A stretch of 64,000 bases of DNA from CAYOZN01 sp964408455 (GTDB lineage Bacteria > Planctomycetota > Phycisphaerae > UBA1845 > UTPLA1), in contig CAYOZN010000008.1 in the NCBI GenBank assembly GCA_964408455.1, positions 120,690 through 184,689 of the forward strand, read 5' to 3'. A program made the position numbers and the translations under genes. Below are positions 46,282-54,600 of this stretch, piece by piece. Below the pieces are notes generated by a model. It searched no databases. It saw nothing but the letters and a program-made list of their open reading frames with translations, and had not been told where the DNA came from. Positions within the stretch are counted from its first letter, which is position 1; each line of letters begins with the position of its first letter.

Positions 46282-47823
46282 TCAATCCAGTTCGGGGTCG
46301 TATTCTGGTATCGTCTCGGTGGGCTCGCTCCACGGCTCGTCGCCCCAGTCGGAACCCTGGGGTGCAGAATCACCCCCCCATACCATGTCAACACAGGAGT
46401 CAGAGATCGTTGCCTGGAACTCAGGCGTCATGCGCCATTCGTAGGCCTTCCCCTTGCCCTCGCCCTGCCGCTCGACGATTCCCAAAAGCCGCAAGTCGCC
46501 AAGCCACGCATTTGCGGTGTCGGTGGGTAGGTCAGCGCCATCTGCGATGACTGATGTTGGTTCGAACTTGGCGCGATTCTTCCAGAGTTCGTTGAGGAGT
46601 AGGCCCCGGAGCGAAGGGATGCAGTCGTGCCCCACGCGGCAGACGATTCGATAGATGTCGTCGTCAACCGACGGTTTTCCCCGGGCCATCGCGATGCCTT
46701 GGGCAAACTTTTGAAGTTCCTTGCCGACGCGGGTGCCGACTTCGGGAGCAGGCGCGTATTGCATCACGCCTTGGCGGTCCCGGGCCACTTCTGAACGAGC
46801 AAGCGCTACGAAGTCTGCCAGGGCGATCAGCCGACGTTCAATACTTGCCGCAATGGCGGGTATTGCCGTGAATTTCTGCGCCAGCACACCATGAGCAGCC
46901 ATCATCAGCTCTTCGCGCATGGTGGATTCGGCGCTTGAGTTTGCCAGCGCCCTTCTTACTTTTTCCTTTCGTCCTTCGGAGATGATGCGAAAGCGAAGAA
47001 ATCGCTCGCCGAGCTGTGCGGCAACGCCCCAGTACGATTCGATGACCGGCGTGACTGCTGCCAGAAAGCCGAACCGGCTCTTGTACTTTCGCACGTCGCC
47101 GGTGCCAAACGCCTTGCCCGCCTCGCCGTCGTAGGCGTCACGGAGAATTCCAAGGATTTCCTGGCGGGCCTCGTTGGGCATCTGCAGGACGGCGGTGAAG
47201 TCCTTAACCACCAATATCTTTCCGTCCAGCTTGGGCAGCAGGGACGGGTCATCTTCTCCCTCGTCAACGATGTAGCCGGAAATCAGGCTTCCCGGTGTCA
47301 ATGTTGAAAGAGCATAGATGTCGGGGCATTCGAAAAGGGCCCGCAGGGCCTCGGTCTTGCCGTCTCCTGGTGCTCCGATGATGAACAGCCAGACCGGGTC
47401 GCCATCGATGCGGTGCGCTATGACGACTCCGAAGACTACGTCCAACAAGTCGGGATCGGTGTACTTCAGCCACTTGCGAAAGACTGGCCGGGCGTCATCC
47501 AATGTGATTGGTGATACCCCCTCCGACTTTGCACCCCTCGGTTCCTCCTTCGGCTTTTCGCGCCGCTGGCAGTCCGCTGCCGCCTGCACGGCCGCTTGTC
47601 TGAATGCTTGCGTCAGCTCGGACTCGTCCAAATCAAACGCTGCCGACCAGCGTTTTACAATCTGCGGCACGGTCTTGACCGACTCCAGGTTGATTCCCTG
47701 CACGTCGGCGTCGTGATAGGTTCCGTCGCCGTTCATGATCTGCAGTGCGATCCGGCGACGCATTGACCCGGCCTTTTTGCCCGATCCCGGTCCATCGAGG
47801 AATTTCAGCTTGAACTGCTTCAT
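46282..47823 (-). CDS. Phage/ICE-type replication ATPase (helicase-like)
   Basis: The 513-residue protein has a P-loop GAPGDGKTE near residues 147-155 and an aspartate-containing strand (LDGKILVVKDFTAVLQM) that fits Walker B. An N-terminal basic start (MKQFKLKFLDGPGSGKKAGS) precedes a variable region. The C-terminal 200 residues contain an HTH-like segment (LPTDTANAWLGDLRLLGIVER). Its stop-start overlap with the primase gene (ATGA) and order indicate one replication operon. It resembles ATPases of primase-helicase pairs in mobile elements. Confidence 0.75.
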   Translation of the reverse strand: MKQFKLKFLDGPGSGKKAGSMRRRIALQIMNGDGTYHDADVQGINLESVKTVPQIVKRWSAAFDLDESELTQAFRQAAVQAAADCQRREKPKEEPRGAKSEGVSPITLDDARPVFRKWLKYTDPDLLDVVFGVVIAHRIDGDPVWLFIIGAPGDGKTEALRALFECPDIYALSTLTPGSLISGYIVDEGEDDPSLLPKLDGKILVVKDFTAVLQMPNEARQEILGILRDAYDGEAGKAFGTGDVRKYKSRFGFLAAVTPVIESYWGVAAQLGERFLRFRIISEGRKEKVRRALANSSAESTMREELMMAAHGVLAQKFTAIPAIAASIERRLIALADFVALARSEVARDRQGVMQYAPAPEVGTRVGKELQKFAQGIAMARGKPSVDDDIYRIVCRVGHDCIPSLRGLLLNELWKNRAKFEPTSVIADGADLPTDTANAWLGDLRLLGIVERQGEGKGKAYEWRMTPEFQATISDSCVDMVWGGDSAPQGSDWGDEPWSEPTETIPEYDPELD

Positions 47824-48947
47824 TGCCGCACCGCCTTCCCGCGCAGGCGTGGTGTCGGGGCTGCGGCGTCGGGCCCGAATTCGTAGCAGGGCGTCCAGTC
47901 CTGGTACAGCTCGTCGTCGTGGACGTAATCAGGATCGACGGTGCGGCGAACATCGCGCCAGCGCCTGCCCGAGCACCTATTGTGAAAGCACAGGAACCCG
48001 ATCCCGCTAGGCCGCCAGGTGACGATCACCGAGGTGTCCTTAAAGTCACCGCCGTGGTCCTTGGCGAACGGGCAGGTCGCGACGATCAGCTTTGCGCCGC
48101 CACCGTGCATCTCCTTGACGGCGGTGATGGCGATCCCGTGTGACTCGAGCCAGGCGCGCAGGGCCTCAGGTGATTCAGCGAAGTGCCGGACGTGCAGTTG
48201 TTTGGCGGTGTGGACGGACTCTTGGACGGGCTGCGCTTCAGGGACGTGCGACGCATCGTCGGGCTCAATGCGCAAGATCGCATCGACCGTCGCCTCCGCC
48301 GAAAGCCAGTCGCGTTCGCCGAAGAGCCTGGACCAGGCCGGGCGCTTGTAGTGCTTGCCGAACAGCCGAATCCAGTTTCCATAGCCGTCCTTCGGGATTG
48401 AGGCCTGCCTTGGGAAGGTTTCGACGCTGCTGTCGGCGGTGATGCGCTTCAATAGTGCGAACATCCTGTGGGATGCCACAGGTTGGTCGACGAAGATCCA
48501 TGCGTGGATTCCACCGCGTCCATCGGACGAGAACAGGTGCAGCGTAAACCCCAGGTCGCTGGCGATCTCCCGCATTGCAAGGGCGCGCCGGAGATTCTCT
48601 CCCTTGTCCAGGCCGTCGTGGTCATCTAGATCGCCCGCACCCCATCGACAGGTGCCGGACTCCGGATCGATGGCATGCACGCCGACGATGTCGCGAAGAT
48701 GCCGTGCCTCGAAGTGCCGGCGCAGTGCCTCCGTGTCGTTCGGCGTCCAGAACTTGTCTGTGGACTTTCGCGTGGTGACGTGAAAGCCGAACTTGTCTGA
48801 CTTTTCCTGCCAGTATCCACCTCTGGCGTCGAACCGATTGAAAATCCCCAGACCATAGAGGTGTTCAGCCAACGGCTGCGACTCAGCGCGCCATGCAGCG
48901 CCGTCGCGAAGAGCTTGTTGAATGGAATTTTGCGTGTTAGAATTCAT
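47820..48947 (-). CDS. Archaeo-eukaryotic-type primase of the element
   Basis: The 375-residue protein has the AEP core: GAGDLDDHDGLDKGEN with the catalytic acidic pair near residue 107, and SSDGRGGIHAWIFVDQPV resembling the SxGxGxHxW-type motif near residue 145. A C-terminal Cys/His motif (CPFAKDHGGDFKDTS, then FLCFHNRCSGRRWRD) can bind zinc. It initiates DNA synthesis for the element. The gene opens the replication operon; a hairpin lies 20-50 bases upstream. Confidence 0.82.
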   Translation of the reverse strand: MNSNTQNSIQQALRDGAAWRAESQPLAEHLYGLGIFNRFDARGGYWQEKSDKFGFHVTTRKSTDKFWTPNDTEALRRHFEARHLRDIVGVHAIDPESGTCRWGAGDLDDHDGLDKGENLRRALAMREIASDLGFTLHLFSSDGRGGIHAWIFVDQPVASHRMFALLKRITADSSVETFPRQASIPKDGYGNWIRLFGKHYKRPAWSRLFGERDWLSAEATVDAILRIEPDDASHVPEAQPVQESVHTAKQLHVRHFAESPEALRAWLESHGIAITAVKEMHGGGAKLIVATCPFAKDHGGDFKDTSVIVTWRPSGIGFLCFHNRCSGRRWRDVRRTVDPDYVHDDELYQDWTPCYEFGPDAAAPTPRLRGKAVRQ

Positions 48948-48963
48948 GTGGTTTCAGCACTAA

Positions 48964-49000
48964 CCCGTCGCAGGACTCGACCCCTAGCGGCGGGTTTTCT
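48964..49000. repeat. Hairpin in the leader of the primase gene
   Basis: Arms AACCCGTCGC and GCGGCGGGTT pair at 9 of 10 positions; on the plus strand a TTTT run follows. Plus-strand transcription here has no obvious gene to terminate, so an mRNA leader structure for the minus-strand replication operon is more likely. Confidence 0.4.
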
Positions 49001-49015
49001 CATTGGTGCGAGCCG

Positions 49016-49261
49016 CTACTCTCGCGGCGTGATTACCGATTCCGTTGGTGTACTCAGGGCGGCAAAGAACCGGTCAAGTGCTTCGAGCGACGTGCAGCGT
49101 GTGCCGCCGATTTGGACGGTTTCCAACTTCACTCCGCGGCAGCCGGTCTGGGCCCAGCGGTATAGAGTGGTGACGTGGGGCCGCGCGCCGCGCCTGCGGC
49201 GCGGTAGCCGGGCAGCGGCATCCTGGAGGGATAGGACAGTTTCGTTCTGGTAGTCGAGCAT
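49016..49261 (-). CDS. DUF1580-type small DNA-binding protein
   Basis: The 81-residue protein has a helix-turn-helix-like pattern (LSLQDAAARLP, then HVTTLYRWAQTGCRGVKLE) and the family's ending (GGTRCTSLEALDRFFAAL). DUF1580 proteins are widespread in planctomycetes and resemble excisionases. It lies upstream of the replication operon and may be a regulator. Confidence 0.8.
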   Translation of the reverse strand: MLDYQNETVLSLQDAAARLPRRRRGARPHVTTLYRWAQTGCRGVKLETVQIGGTRCTSLEALDRFFAALSTPTESVITPRE

Positions 49262-49262
49262 T

Positions 49263-49314
49263 CTTGCATTACTCCGCTAAGGCACGTCAGGCGTGCTTTT
49301 CGGAGTATTGCAAG
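49263..49314. repeat. Long palindrome immediately upstream of the DUF1580 gene
   Basis: Outer arms CTTGCATTACTCCG (49263-49276) and CGGAGTATTGCAAG (49301-49314) match at 13 of 14 positions. An inner GCACG/CGTGC stem lies between them. It sits two bases before the DUF1580 start. The size and position suit an operator or replication-initiator site. A terminator is unlikely because no T run follows the stem. Confidence 0.7.
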
Positions 49315-49334
49315 TCACTTTGAGAAGATGGGAG

Positions 49335-50171
49335 CTATCTTCTTGACTTTTTCTGGACATGCTCCTGCACGGCGCGCCCACTTACCCGCGGATTTTGTTG
49401 CCTGCCCACGGCGCGGCAGGCGGCGGTGAAGGATGATTTCGGGTGATTTTCACGGTAGGCGTCGACTTCGCGCTGCCATCGGGCGTAAACATCGGCACGA
49501 TTGCCCCAGCGATTCTTTGCACCCTTCTTGCCGCCGTCGCTGCGGTTACGGCCGAGCTTGACGAAGGGTTCAAATGGTGTGGTCAGCACAGTTCCGTAGT
49601 TGCCGGCCAGGTAATAGGCACAGATAGCGGCGATCTTCGCGTCGTTTTTCTCGAGAGCCAGCTTCAGCTGATCCAGAAAATGTAACGCGCTCGCCGCTCG
49701 TTCAGCCATCGGCGGGGCTCCCTTAGGCACGGGGCCTATCTCACGGGGCGGGGCACCCGCTAGCACGACACGAAAGTGCTTTTGGTATGTGATGGGGGAT
49801 TTCTGCTTCGCAAGAAACGCCTTCAACTCCTTGGCTGCGGTCCCCGGCTCGGAGATACGAACCCCGAAGTGGTTCAGGCGGTTGACAAGATCCTGCTCGA
49901 CAGCGGCGAGTATCCACTCAATGGAGTATCGCTCCGCCTTGGCAGCAAGCATCTCGGCGATGTCCTTGTCGCTGGCCTCGAATACTTGCTTGTGCCTTTT
50001 GAAACTTCGTCCCCACACGCGTCGTTTCATTTCCGGGGTTAGTGCATTGGATTGCTTGACCGCCCGCGAGCACTCCTCGAGAGCACGAGCCCGCGCGTCA
50101 GCAAGGTCAGACTGAATCACCGACTCGCTGTATATACCGGTGTCGCGGACGTGCACTCGCTGAACTGCCAT
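49335..50171 (-). CDS. Element protein of unknown function
   Basis: GGAGG stands 8 bases before ATG 50171, so I use this start; longer frames run to a GTG at 50222. The 278-residue product is mainly helical and charged, with a basic C-terminal region (KKGAKNRWGNRADVYARWQR) and a KSSFTAACRAVGRQ segment resembling helix-turn-helix sequences. I recognise no family. It lies in the element cargo, upstream of the palindrome. Confidence 0.62.
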   Translation of the reverse strand: MAVQRVHVRDTGIYSESVIQSDLADARARALEECSRAVKQSNALTPEMKRRVWGRSFKRHKQVFEASDKDIAEMLAAKAERYSIEWILAAVEQDLVNRLNHFGVRISEPGTAAKELKAFLAKQKSPITYQKHFRVVLAGAPPREIGPVPKGAPPMAERAASALHFLDQLKLALEKNDAKIAAICAYYLAGNYGTVLTTPFEPFVKLGRNRSDGGKKGAKNRWGNRADVYARWQREVDAYRENHPKSSFTAACRAVGRQQNPRVSGRAVQEHVQKKSRR

Positions 50172-50523
50172 ACTTGCGGCCTCCATGTCGACGCCCAAGA
50201 ACCCCAGCGAATTGTCAATCACGGTTCAAGTACTATCAACCCACGACCCTTGGCTGCCATTCGGCGCCCTGTGATTTGCGAAAGTACACGAACCGCACAA
50301 AATAGTCGGTGCGCTGCCACCAACTCGAGATATGATGTTGACTGAGCGCCTATGGGCTGCAACGCCAGAAGGAGGTGCCACCTGAAAGTTTTTCTGACGC
50401 ACGCCCCAAAGACCCATTGAACAGCGGGATAACCACAAGGCCGGGGTGCTGGCAGCCCAGCACGGTGACCGCCCACCGAAATAGGCCGTTGAGATGTGGA
50501 ATCGCGGCAAGGCAACGCAAAAA

Positions 50524-50547
50524 GGGGTCGCAGGCGGGTGCGACTCC
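50524..50547. repeat. REP-like palindrome, copy 1
   Basis: GGGGTCGCA-GGCGGG-TGCGACTCC: 9-base arms pair at 8 positions around a 6-base loop. A second copy follows 181 bases later in the same orientation. Confidence 0.65.
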
Positions 50548-50704
50548 TCTTTTCATCCATCAGTTCTCAAATAAGCAGACACGCCGCCGGTCGAGCAACG
50601 CGGGGATCAGCCGCACCCGACGGGGCGTATTTTCGGAGCGGGGAATGGAGGCTTCAAGGCTGGCAAATCACAGGGCGATGCCGGATGGTGGGGACGTGGA
50701 ACGT

Positions 50705-50728
50705 GGGGTCGCAGGCCGGTGCGTCTCC
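50705..50728. repeat. REP-like palindrome, copy 2
   Basis: GGGGTCGCA-GGCCGG-TGCGTCTCC matches copy 1 at about 22 of 24 positions and keeps the hairpin. It ends 18 bases before the nuclease gene start. Confidence 0.65.
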
Positions 50729-50746
50729 ACCTACTATTGGCATGCG

Positions 50747-51910
50747 ATGGACGAGCCAACCAGAAGGCATTTTGAGCTAAAGGGTAAGAGGGCCGAGGAG
50801 GTAGTGCATAATCTGGCGGTTCAGTCGTTTCTGGCAGACTGGTGCTTCATATCGCCTCGGAAGCCCAACGGTAACGAGATTTGCGACCTATTAGTGGTCT
50901 TTGATGACCTGGCGATCATCTGGCAAGTCAAGGACCTGAAACTCAACAAAAAGGGTGAATATCGCGAGGCGGAAGTACTCAAGAATCTTCGTCAGCTGGC
51001 TGGCGCTAGACGGTACATTCTGGAACGAAGAGGACAAATCCACGTGGAGAATTCACGTCGCGGACGGATTCAGATTGATCCCGCTAGCATAGCTCGCATC
51101 TATCTGATCTCCGTGATGATGGGCGAGGGCGAGGCCGTGTCAGGATTTATGGATCTGGTCCGCGAGCAGTCCGTACACGTTTTCACACGTGAGTTCGCAG
51201 AAATAGCATTCTGTGAGCTGGACACCATTACCGACTTCGTCGGCTACCTCGCTGCAAAAGAGGCCTTCCTTACGCGAGACATAGAAATGATGATAATCGA
51301 GGGCGGTGAAGAGGAACTGCTCGCATGCTACTTACTTCACGGTGAGGGCTTTGGCTTTGAAAAAGCAAACGTGGTCCACGTTAATCGTGGTTTCTGGCGC
51401 TCGTTTCGCAGCGGAAAGACCTACTCCGACAAACGCAGTGCGGCACAGATTAGCTATCTTTGGGACCACATAATTAGTCGCGCGCATGAAGGATCATCGC
51501 AGTACGAGTTGCTGGCGCGAGAGTTGGCGCGGCCTGATCGACGGGAGCGTACAAAGCTCGCAAAGATCTTCGCCGGCGCTAGGAATCGAGCTGGGCAAGT
51601 TGCAGAAAAAGCTGACCTCCTGAGGGAAGTCGTCGGCCTAAACGGAACGACGTATTGCTTTCTATTTCAAGAGCCGAATGCAGGAAACCACTCCCGAGCC
51701 GAGTACCTGCAAGCAAGTTGTTTCGTAGCTCGCACAATGATTCCGGCATACCATCGCGTTGTCGGAATCGCAACAGACAGGGTTCGTCGCCCCACAGACG
51801 CTTTCGACTTTTGCTTTATCTCGATGCCGGAGCTCGATGACCAGGTTAGAAGCCGAATCAATGATGCCCGCCGCGCCCTCGGGATGTTCTTAGACGCGGA
51901 GTCATCCTAG
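50747..51910 (+). CDS. PD-(D/E)XK nuclease-like protein of the element
   Basis: The 387-residue protein starts at ATG 50747. Its N-terminal 70 residues carry the nuclease core: ELKGKRAEEVVHNLAVQSFL, then GNEICDLLVVFDDLAIIWQVKD, giving the acidic residue and the QxK pair of the restriction-like fold. The remaining 300 residues show no known domain (AIFAGARNRAGQVAEKADLL in a helical part). Such nucleases occur in defence and element-cargo genes. The true start could be further upstream because the frame stays open. Confidence 0.65.
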   Translation: MDEPTRRHFELKGKRAEEVVHNLAVQSFLADWCFISPRKPNGNEICDLLVVFDDLAIIWQVKDLKLNKKGEYREAEVLKNLRQLAGARRYILERRGQIHVENSRRGRIQIDPASIARIYLISVMMGEGEAVSGFMDLVREQSVHVFTREFAEIAFCELDTITDFVGYLAAKEAFLTRDIEMMIIEGGEEELLACYLLHGEGFGFEKANVVHVNRGFWRSFRSGKTYSDKRSAAQISYLWDHIISRAHEGSSQYELLARELARPDRRERTKLAKIFAGARNRAGQVAEKADLLREVVGLNGTTYCFLFQEPNAGNHSRAEYLQASCFVARTMIPAYHRVVGIATDRVRRPTDAFDFCFISMPELDDQVRSRINDARRALGMFLDAESS

Positions 51911-51999
51911 GTCTTGCCTCTCACCTCGGAGTCGTCCGTTCACCTGCGGGTCGGCCGATTTCGCGACCGACTCTCAATTAGATTCAAAGCAGGCAACCA

Positions 52000-52644
52000 T
52001 CACTCAAAAAACACCGCCCACCTGAGTGTGATTTGTGGATCGTCGTCTTGCGTTTGCAAGTACTCATTCCAACTCTCGTTATCACGCGGATGTAGGCTAA
52101 AGCGCACCACCCCCATCTTCGCCTGGGGCCTTAAGTGCACATACAGCAGTTTATTAAACTGTTCGCCCGCATCGGCGTCAGCATCAATCGCGATTAAAAC
52201 CCTTGAAATTGCAGCCCTCCTGCGACAATTTATATTGAGTAATTTAAGCACATCTGAAGCTGCAACATGCATCTCGCCAAGCTCGTACTTCGCCGGACGC
52301 GATCGTGTTACGACAGAAAAATCACGCGCGGCAAGCATTTCGCTGTTTGACATAGCTTGAATCTTGATCAGCGCACTTGCATTTTGCTCTATCATAAGCT
52401 TATCGAGGTTTGCATTGTCACCGTCTGTTACGACTAACTCAACGTTACCACGTAGCCCACGTAGTTGTGTTCTGACTGATTTCAGTCTCACATAAGCGTC
52501 TACAAGCACTATGAGCAACGCAATACACGCTACACTCAAGAAAACTTGACAGCCCCTGCGCCTGGTTAGCCGCGTGAGCGGAATTGACGTGAGAGTGTAA
52601 TCATGAGAAACGGGTGAACGCCAACTAATTGGTCGCTTGCTCAT
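52000..52644 (-). CDS. Bitopic membrane protein of the four-gene operon, function unknown
   Basis: The 214-residue protein has one membrane helix (CQVFLSVACIALLIVLVDAY) after a short basic head, then a periplasm-side domain of mixed beta/alpha type (GNVELVVTDGDNANLDKLMI; VLIAIDADADAGEQFNKLLY). I recognise no family. It overlaps the GTPase gene by 20 bases and is thus the last gene of a probable operon. Its DNA is visibly more A/T-rich than the backbone genes. Confidence 0.68.
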   Translation of the reverse strand: MSKRPISWRSPVSHDYTLTSIPLTRLTRRRGCQVFLSVACIALLIVLVDAYVRLKSVRTQLRGLRGNVELVVTDGDNANLDKLMIEQNASALIKIQAMSNSEMLAARDFSVVTRSRPAKYELGEMHVAASDVLKLLNINCRRRAAISRVLIAIDADADAGEQFNKLLYVHLRPQAKMGVVRFSLHPRDNESWNEYLQTQDDDPQITLRWAVFFE

Positions 52645-53626
52645 TCTTCTTTCCGTCTAAAGGTTGCGCCTCCTCCAGAAGCTTGGCTAGTAAATCCAAT
52701 AGATTGTGTCCGGTCATCGCAGAGCCGTACCATTTGCAGACTGCCGAGCCAGCAAAGACCTGGCCCAGTCTACTTGCCAGGGTATTCACAAGCACATCCA
52801 ATTGTGCTCTATTAACTTTGTAGCTATCCCCTGTTGCGCGTAACAGGTCGCTCTTATTCAAAAACACTCCCACAAGCCGTGGTGTTTTCCCATTAAGTAG
52901 CCCCTTAATTGCAGCAAGAGCATTTGTGCACCATGCCGCAGCGTGCTCCTGAATACGTGCAACGTCGACACTTGAAACGAGCTCGGGATTATTGGCCGGT
53001 TCTGGGGGTGGAATACCATCGACTACCAATATAATTGCAAGGCTGTAGTTCGTCTTTTGTGGGTGAGCACCGGCCTTAGCAAGCTGTGACGTCAGCGTGC
53101 CGACAAATTGCCCCATGTAGTCCCAAAAATCTAAATGGTATATACAGGATGTGGCATGAGAATCACACTGGAGTACCAGAGAGTGAATCGAGAATTTATC
53201 AGTCTTTGCCCTTGGATCTGCCAGCTTACTGCAGGTTAGGCTGCGCACAAGTTGCGTTTTGCCTGAGCCGCCTATGCCTAGGAAGATGACGTCAATTCCG
53301 TAGCGATTGCAGTGCATGGGCAAATCAAAGCGGCCACGAAGGCGGCCTTCAAGCTTCTTAGCCTTGCGCCTAATAATTGCAGCGACGGCCACGGCGCCCA
53401 CGCCAGCAATTGACAAAATTGCCTCTTTTAGCTCAGCATGCTTGACGGCACTTTGAATTCCGTCCCAAATCCAGCTCCACAGGCCCTCGTCCGTTTCGGG
53501 GGCGGTGCTTGTTGGTGGCGCATTTTGGGCACCTTCGTTGGCAAATAGTGTGACCGGAACTACGCCATAGACTGACGTTGCCCAAATTCCGAGCAACCAA
53601 TGTATAGACTGGCGAGACTTACGCAT
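52625..53626 (-). CDS. Membrane-anchored small GTPase-like protein
   Basis: ATG 53626 gives 333 residues; a GTG at 53644 is an alternative. An N-terminal signal-like segment (WLLGIWATSVYGVVPVTLFA) and a second hydrophobic helix (AILSIAGVGAVAVAAIIRRK) flank the G domain. The G domain shows the P-loop GIGGSGKT near residue 124, a DFWDYMG segment as switch II, and NKSD for guanine specificity. It resembles Ras/TRAFAC-type GTPases coupled to membranes. A large-family conflict-system role has been described for some membrane-linked GTPases, but membership here is only inferred. Confidence 0.78.
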   Translation of the reverse strand: MRKSRQSIHWLLGIWATSVYGVVPVTLFANEGAQNAPPTSTAPETDEGLWSWIWDGIQSAVKHAELKEAILSIAGVGAVAVAAIIRRKAKKLEGRLRGRFDLPMHCNRYGIDVIFLGIGGSGKTQLVRSLTCSKLADPRAKTDKFSIHSLVLQCDSHATSCIYHLDFWDYMGQFVGTLTSQLAKAGAHPQKTNYSLAIILVVDGIPPPEPANNPELVSSVDVARIQEHAAAWCTNALAAIKGLLNGKTPRLVGVFLNKSDLLRATGDSYKVNRAQLDVLVNTLASRLGQVFAGSAVCKWYGSAMTGHNLLDLLAKLLEEAQPLDGKKNEQATN

Positions 53627-53704
53627 GGTAGAACTTGTGACCACAAACGGCGTCGTATTGCTTAATGCATCATGGCTGGGGCGTAATGTTTGGCCAGAAT
53701 TGCT

Positions 53705-54562
53705 CTAGGTCCGGCGATCTAACTCATTTACGCTCTCTTCGGCTGAGTTGTCGTATGAGGATTTGATCACACACCAGCAGTCGTCAGCCAACTCGTCTTC
53801 AAAATACCGATAGGGCAGGTACCCGTAGCCCTTTTCTCCCCACCCTCGGCCCCAACTATTTCGAATGATGAAATGCTTCTTGGCATCGTCGTAACCGACG
53901 GCTATGACAGCGTGGCCGCCGACCGAGGATTCGTCTCCACCCGGAAACGGTATTTTGCCGGTTTCATAAACGTCATCGTCGTCAATTGACTGAAAGCAAG
54001 TGAATCCGAACGCGAATGGTACGCCTTGGGCGAGCGACTGTCTCAGCGCGGCTACTTTGGATTCGAGCCTGTAATAGACCACCGCGCGGAAGCTGCGCGC
54101 GAAGGAATAACAGAAGGCGGGCGGCTCGTCATCGAACTTGGATGCTTCGTATGGCCAGTAGTCTTCGGGGCAGACGCCAAAGAGCCGAGTTGCCTTAATG
54201 GCCGTACGTACAAAGGCACCGGTGTCGCCCGTCCAATTCAGTAAGTTGCGCGTTGCCTTGTAAAGGAATAGTCGCGAGCCGTCCATGTGCTCACCATGCG
54301 TTTGGCGCCAGAGATATTCAAGCAGCCCGACCACCGATTGGGCTGTACACGATCCGATTTCGCCTTGGTCTTCAATTGGCGAGCAATGCTTGCGCAGGTC
54401 GACAGCCTTTGGATCCGATTCTACGCGATCGCTTGTTATGACACCCTTTGAGCGCTTTTGCGTTGCTTTCAGGGCGACTTCGACTCGCTTGGAACTGCGT
54501 CGCAAGTCGCGATGGTCAAAGGGGTCAGGCAACCATCCAAATCGTTTTACACGGTATGCCAT
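53705..54562 (-). CDS. Papain-like (C1-type) cysteine peptidase
   Basis: ATG 54562 follows GGAGAGCAAGG. The 285-residue protein has the C1 catalytic set: the oxyanion-hole Gln and Cys in IEDQGEIGSCTAQSVVGLLE, the His in GGHAVIAVGYDD, and the Asn in IIRNSWGRGWGEKGYGYLPY. No signal peptide is evident, so it may act in the cytoplasm, unlike secreted papains. It overlaps no neighbour but lies 39 bases downstream of the lipoprotein gene, in the same direction as the GTPase. Confidence 0.9.
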   Translation of the reverse strand: MAYRVKRFGWLPDPFDHRDLRRSSKRVEVALKATQKRSKGVITSDRVESDPKAVDLRKHCSPIEDQGEIGSCTAQSVVGLLEYLWRQTHGEHMDGSRLFLYKATRNLLNWTGDTGAFVRTAIKATRLFGVCPEDYWPYEASKFDDEPPAFCYSFARSFRAVVYYRLESKVAALRQSLAQGVPFAFGFTCFQSIDDDDVYETGKIPFPGGDESSVGGHAVIAVGYDDAKKHFIIRNSWGRGWGEKGYGYLPYRYFEDELADDCWCVIKSSYDNSAEESVNELDRRT

Positions 54563-54600
54563 ACCTTGCTCTCCAGGGCACGACTGTGCCGAAGTTGTGG

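Larger units (their letters stand above)
50172..50746. other. Divergent intergenic stretch with two REP-like repeats, 575 bases
   Basis: It separates the minus-strand unknown gene from the plus-strand nuclease gene. No supported gene is present; the open frame that continues upstream of the nuclease has no ribosome site before 50747. It holds the REP-like copies at 50524 and 50705. Confidence 0.55.
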
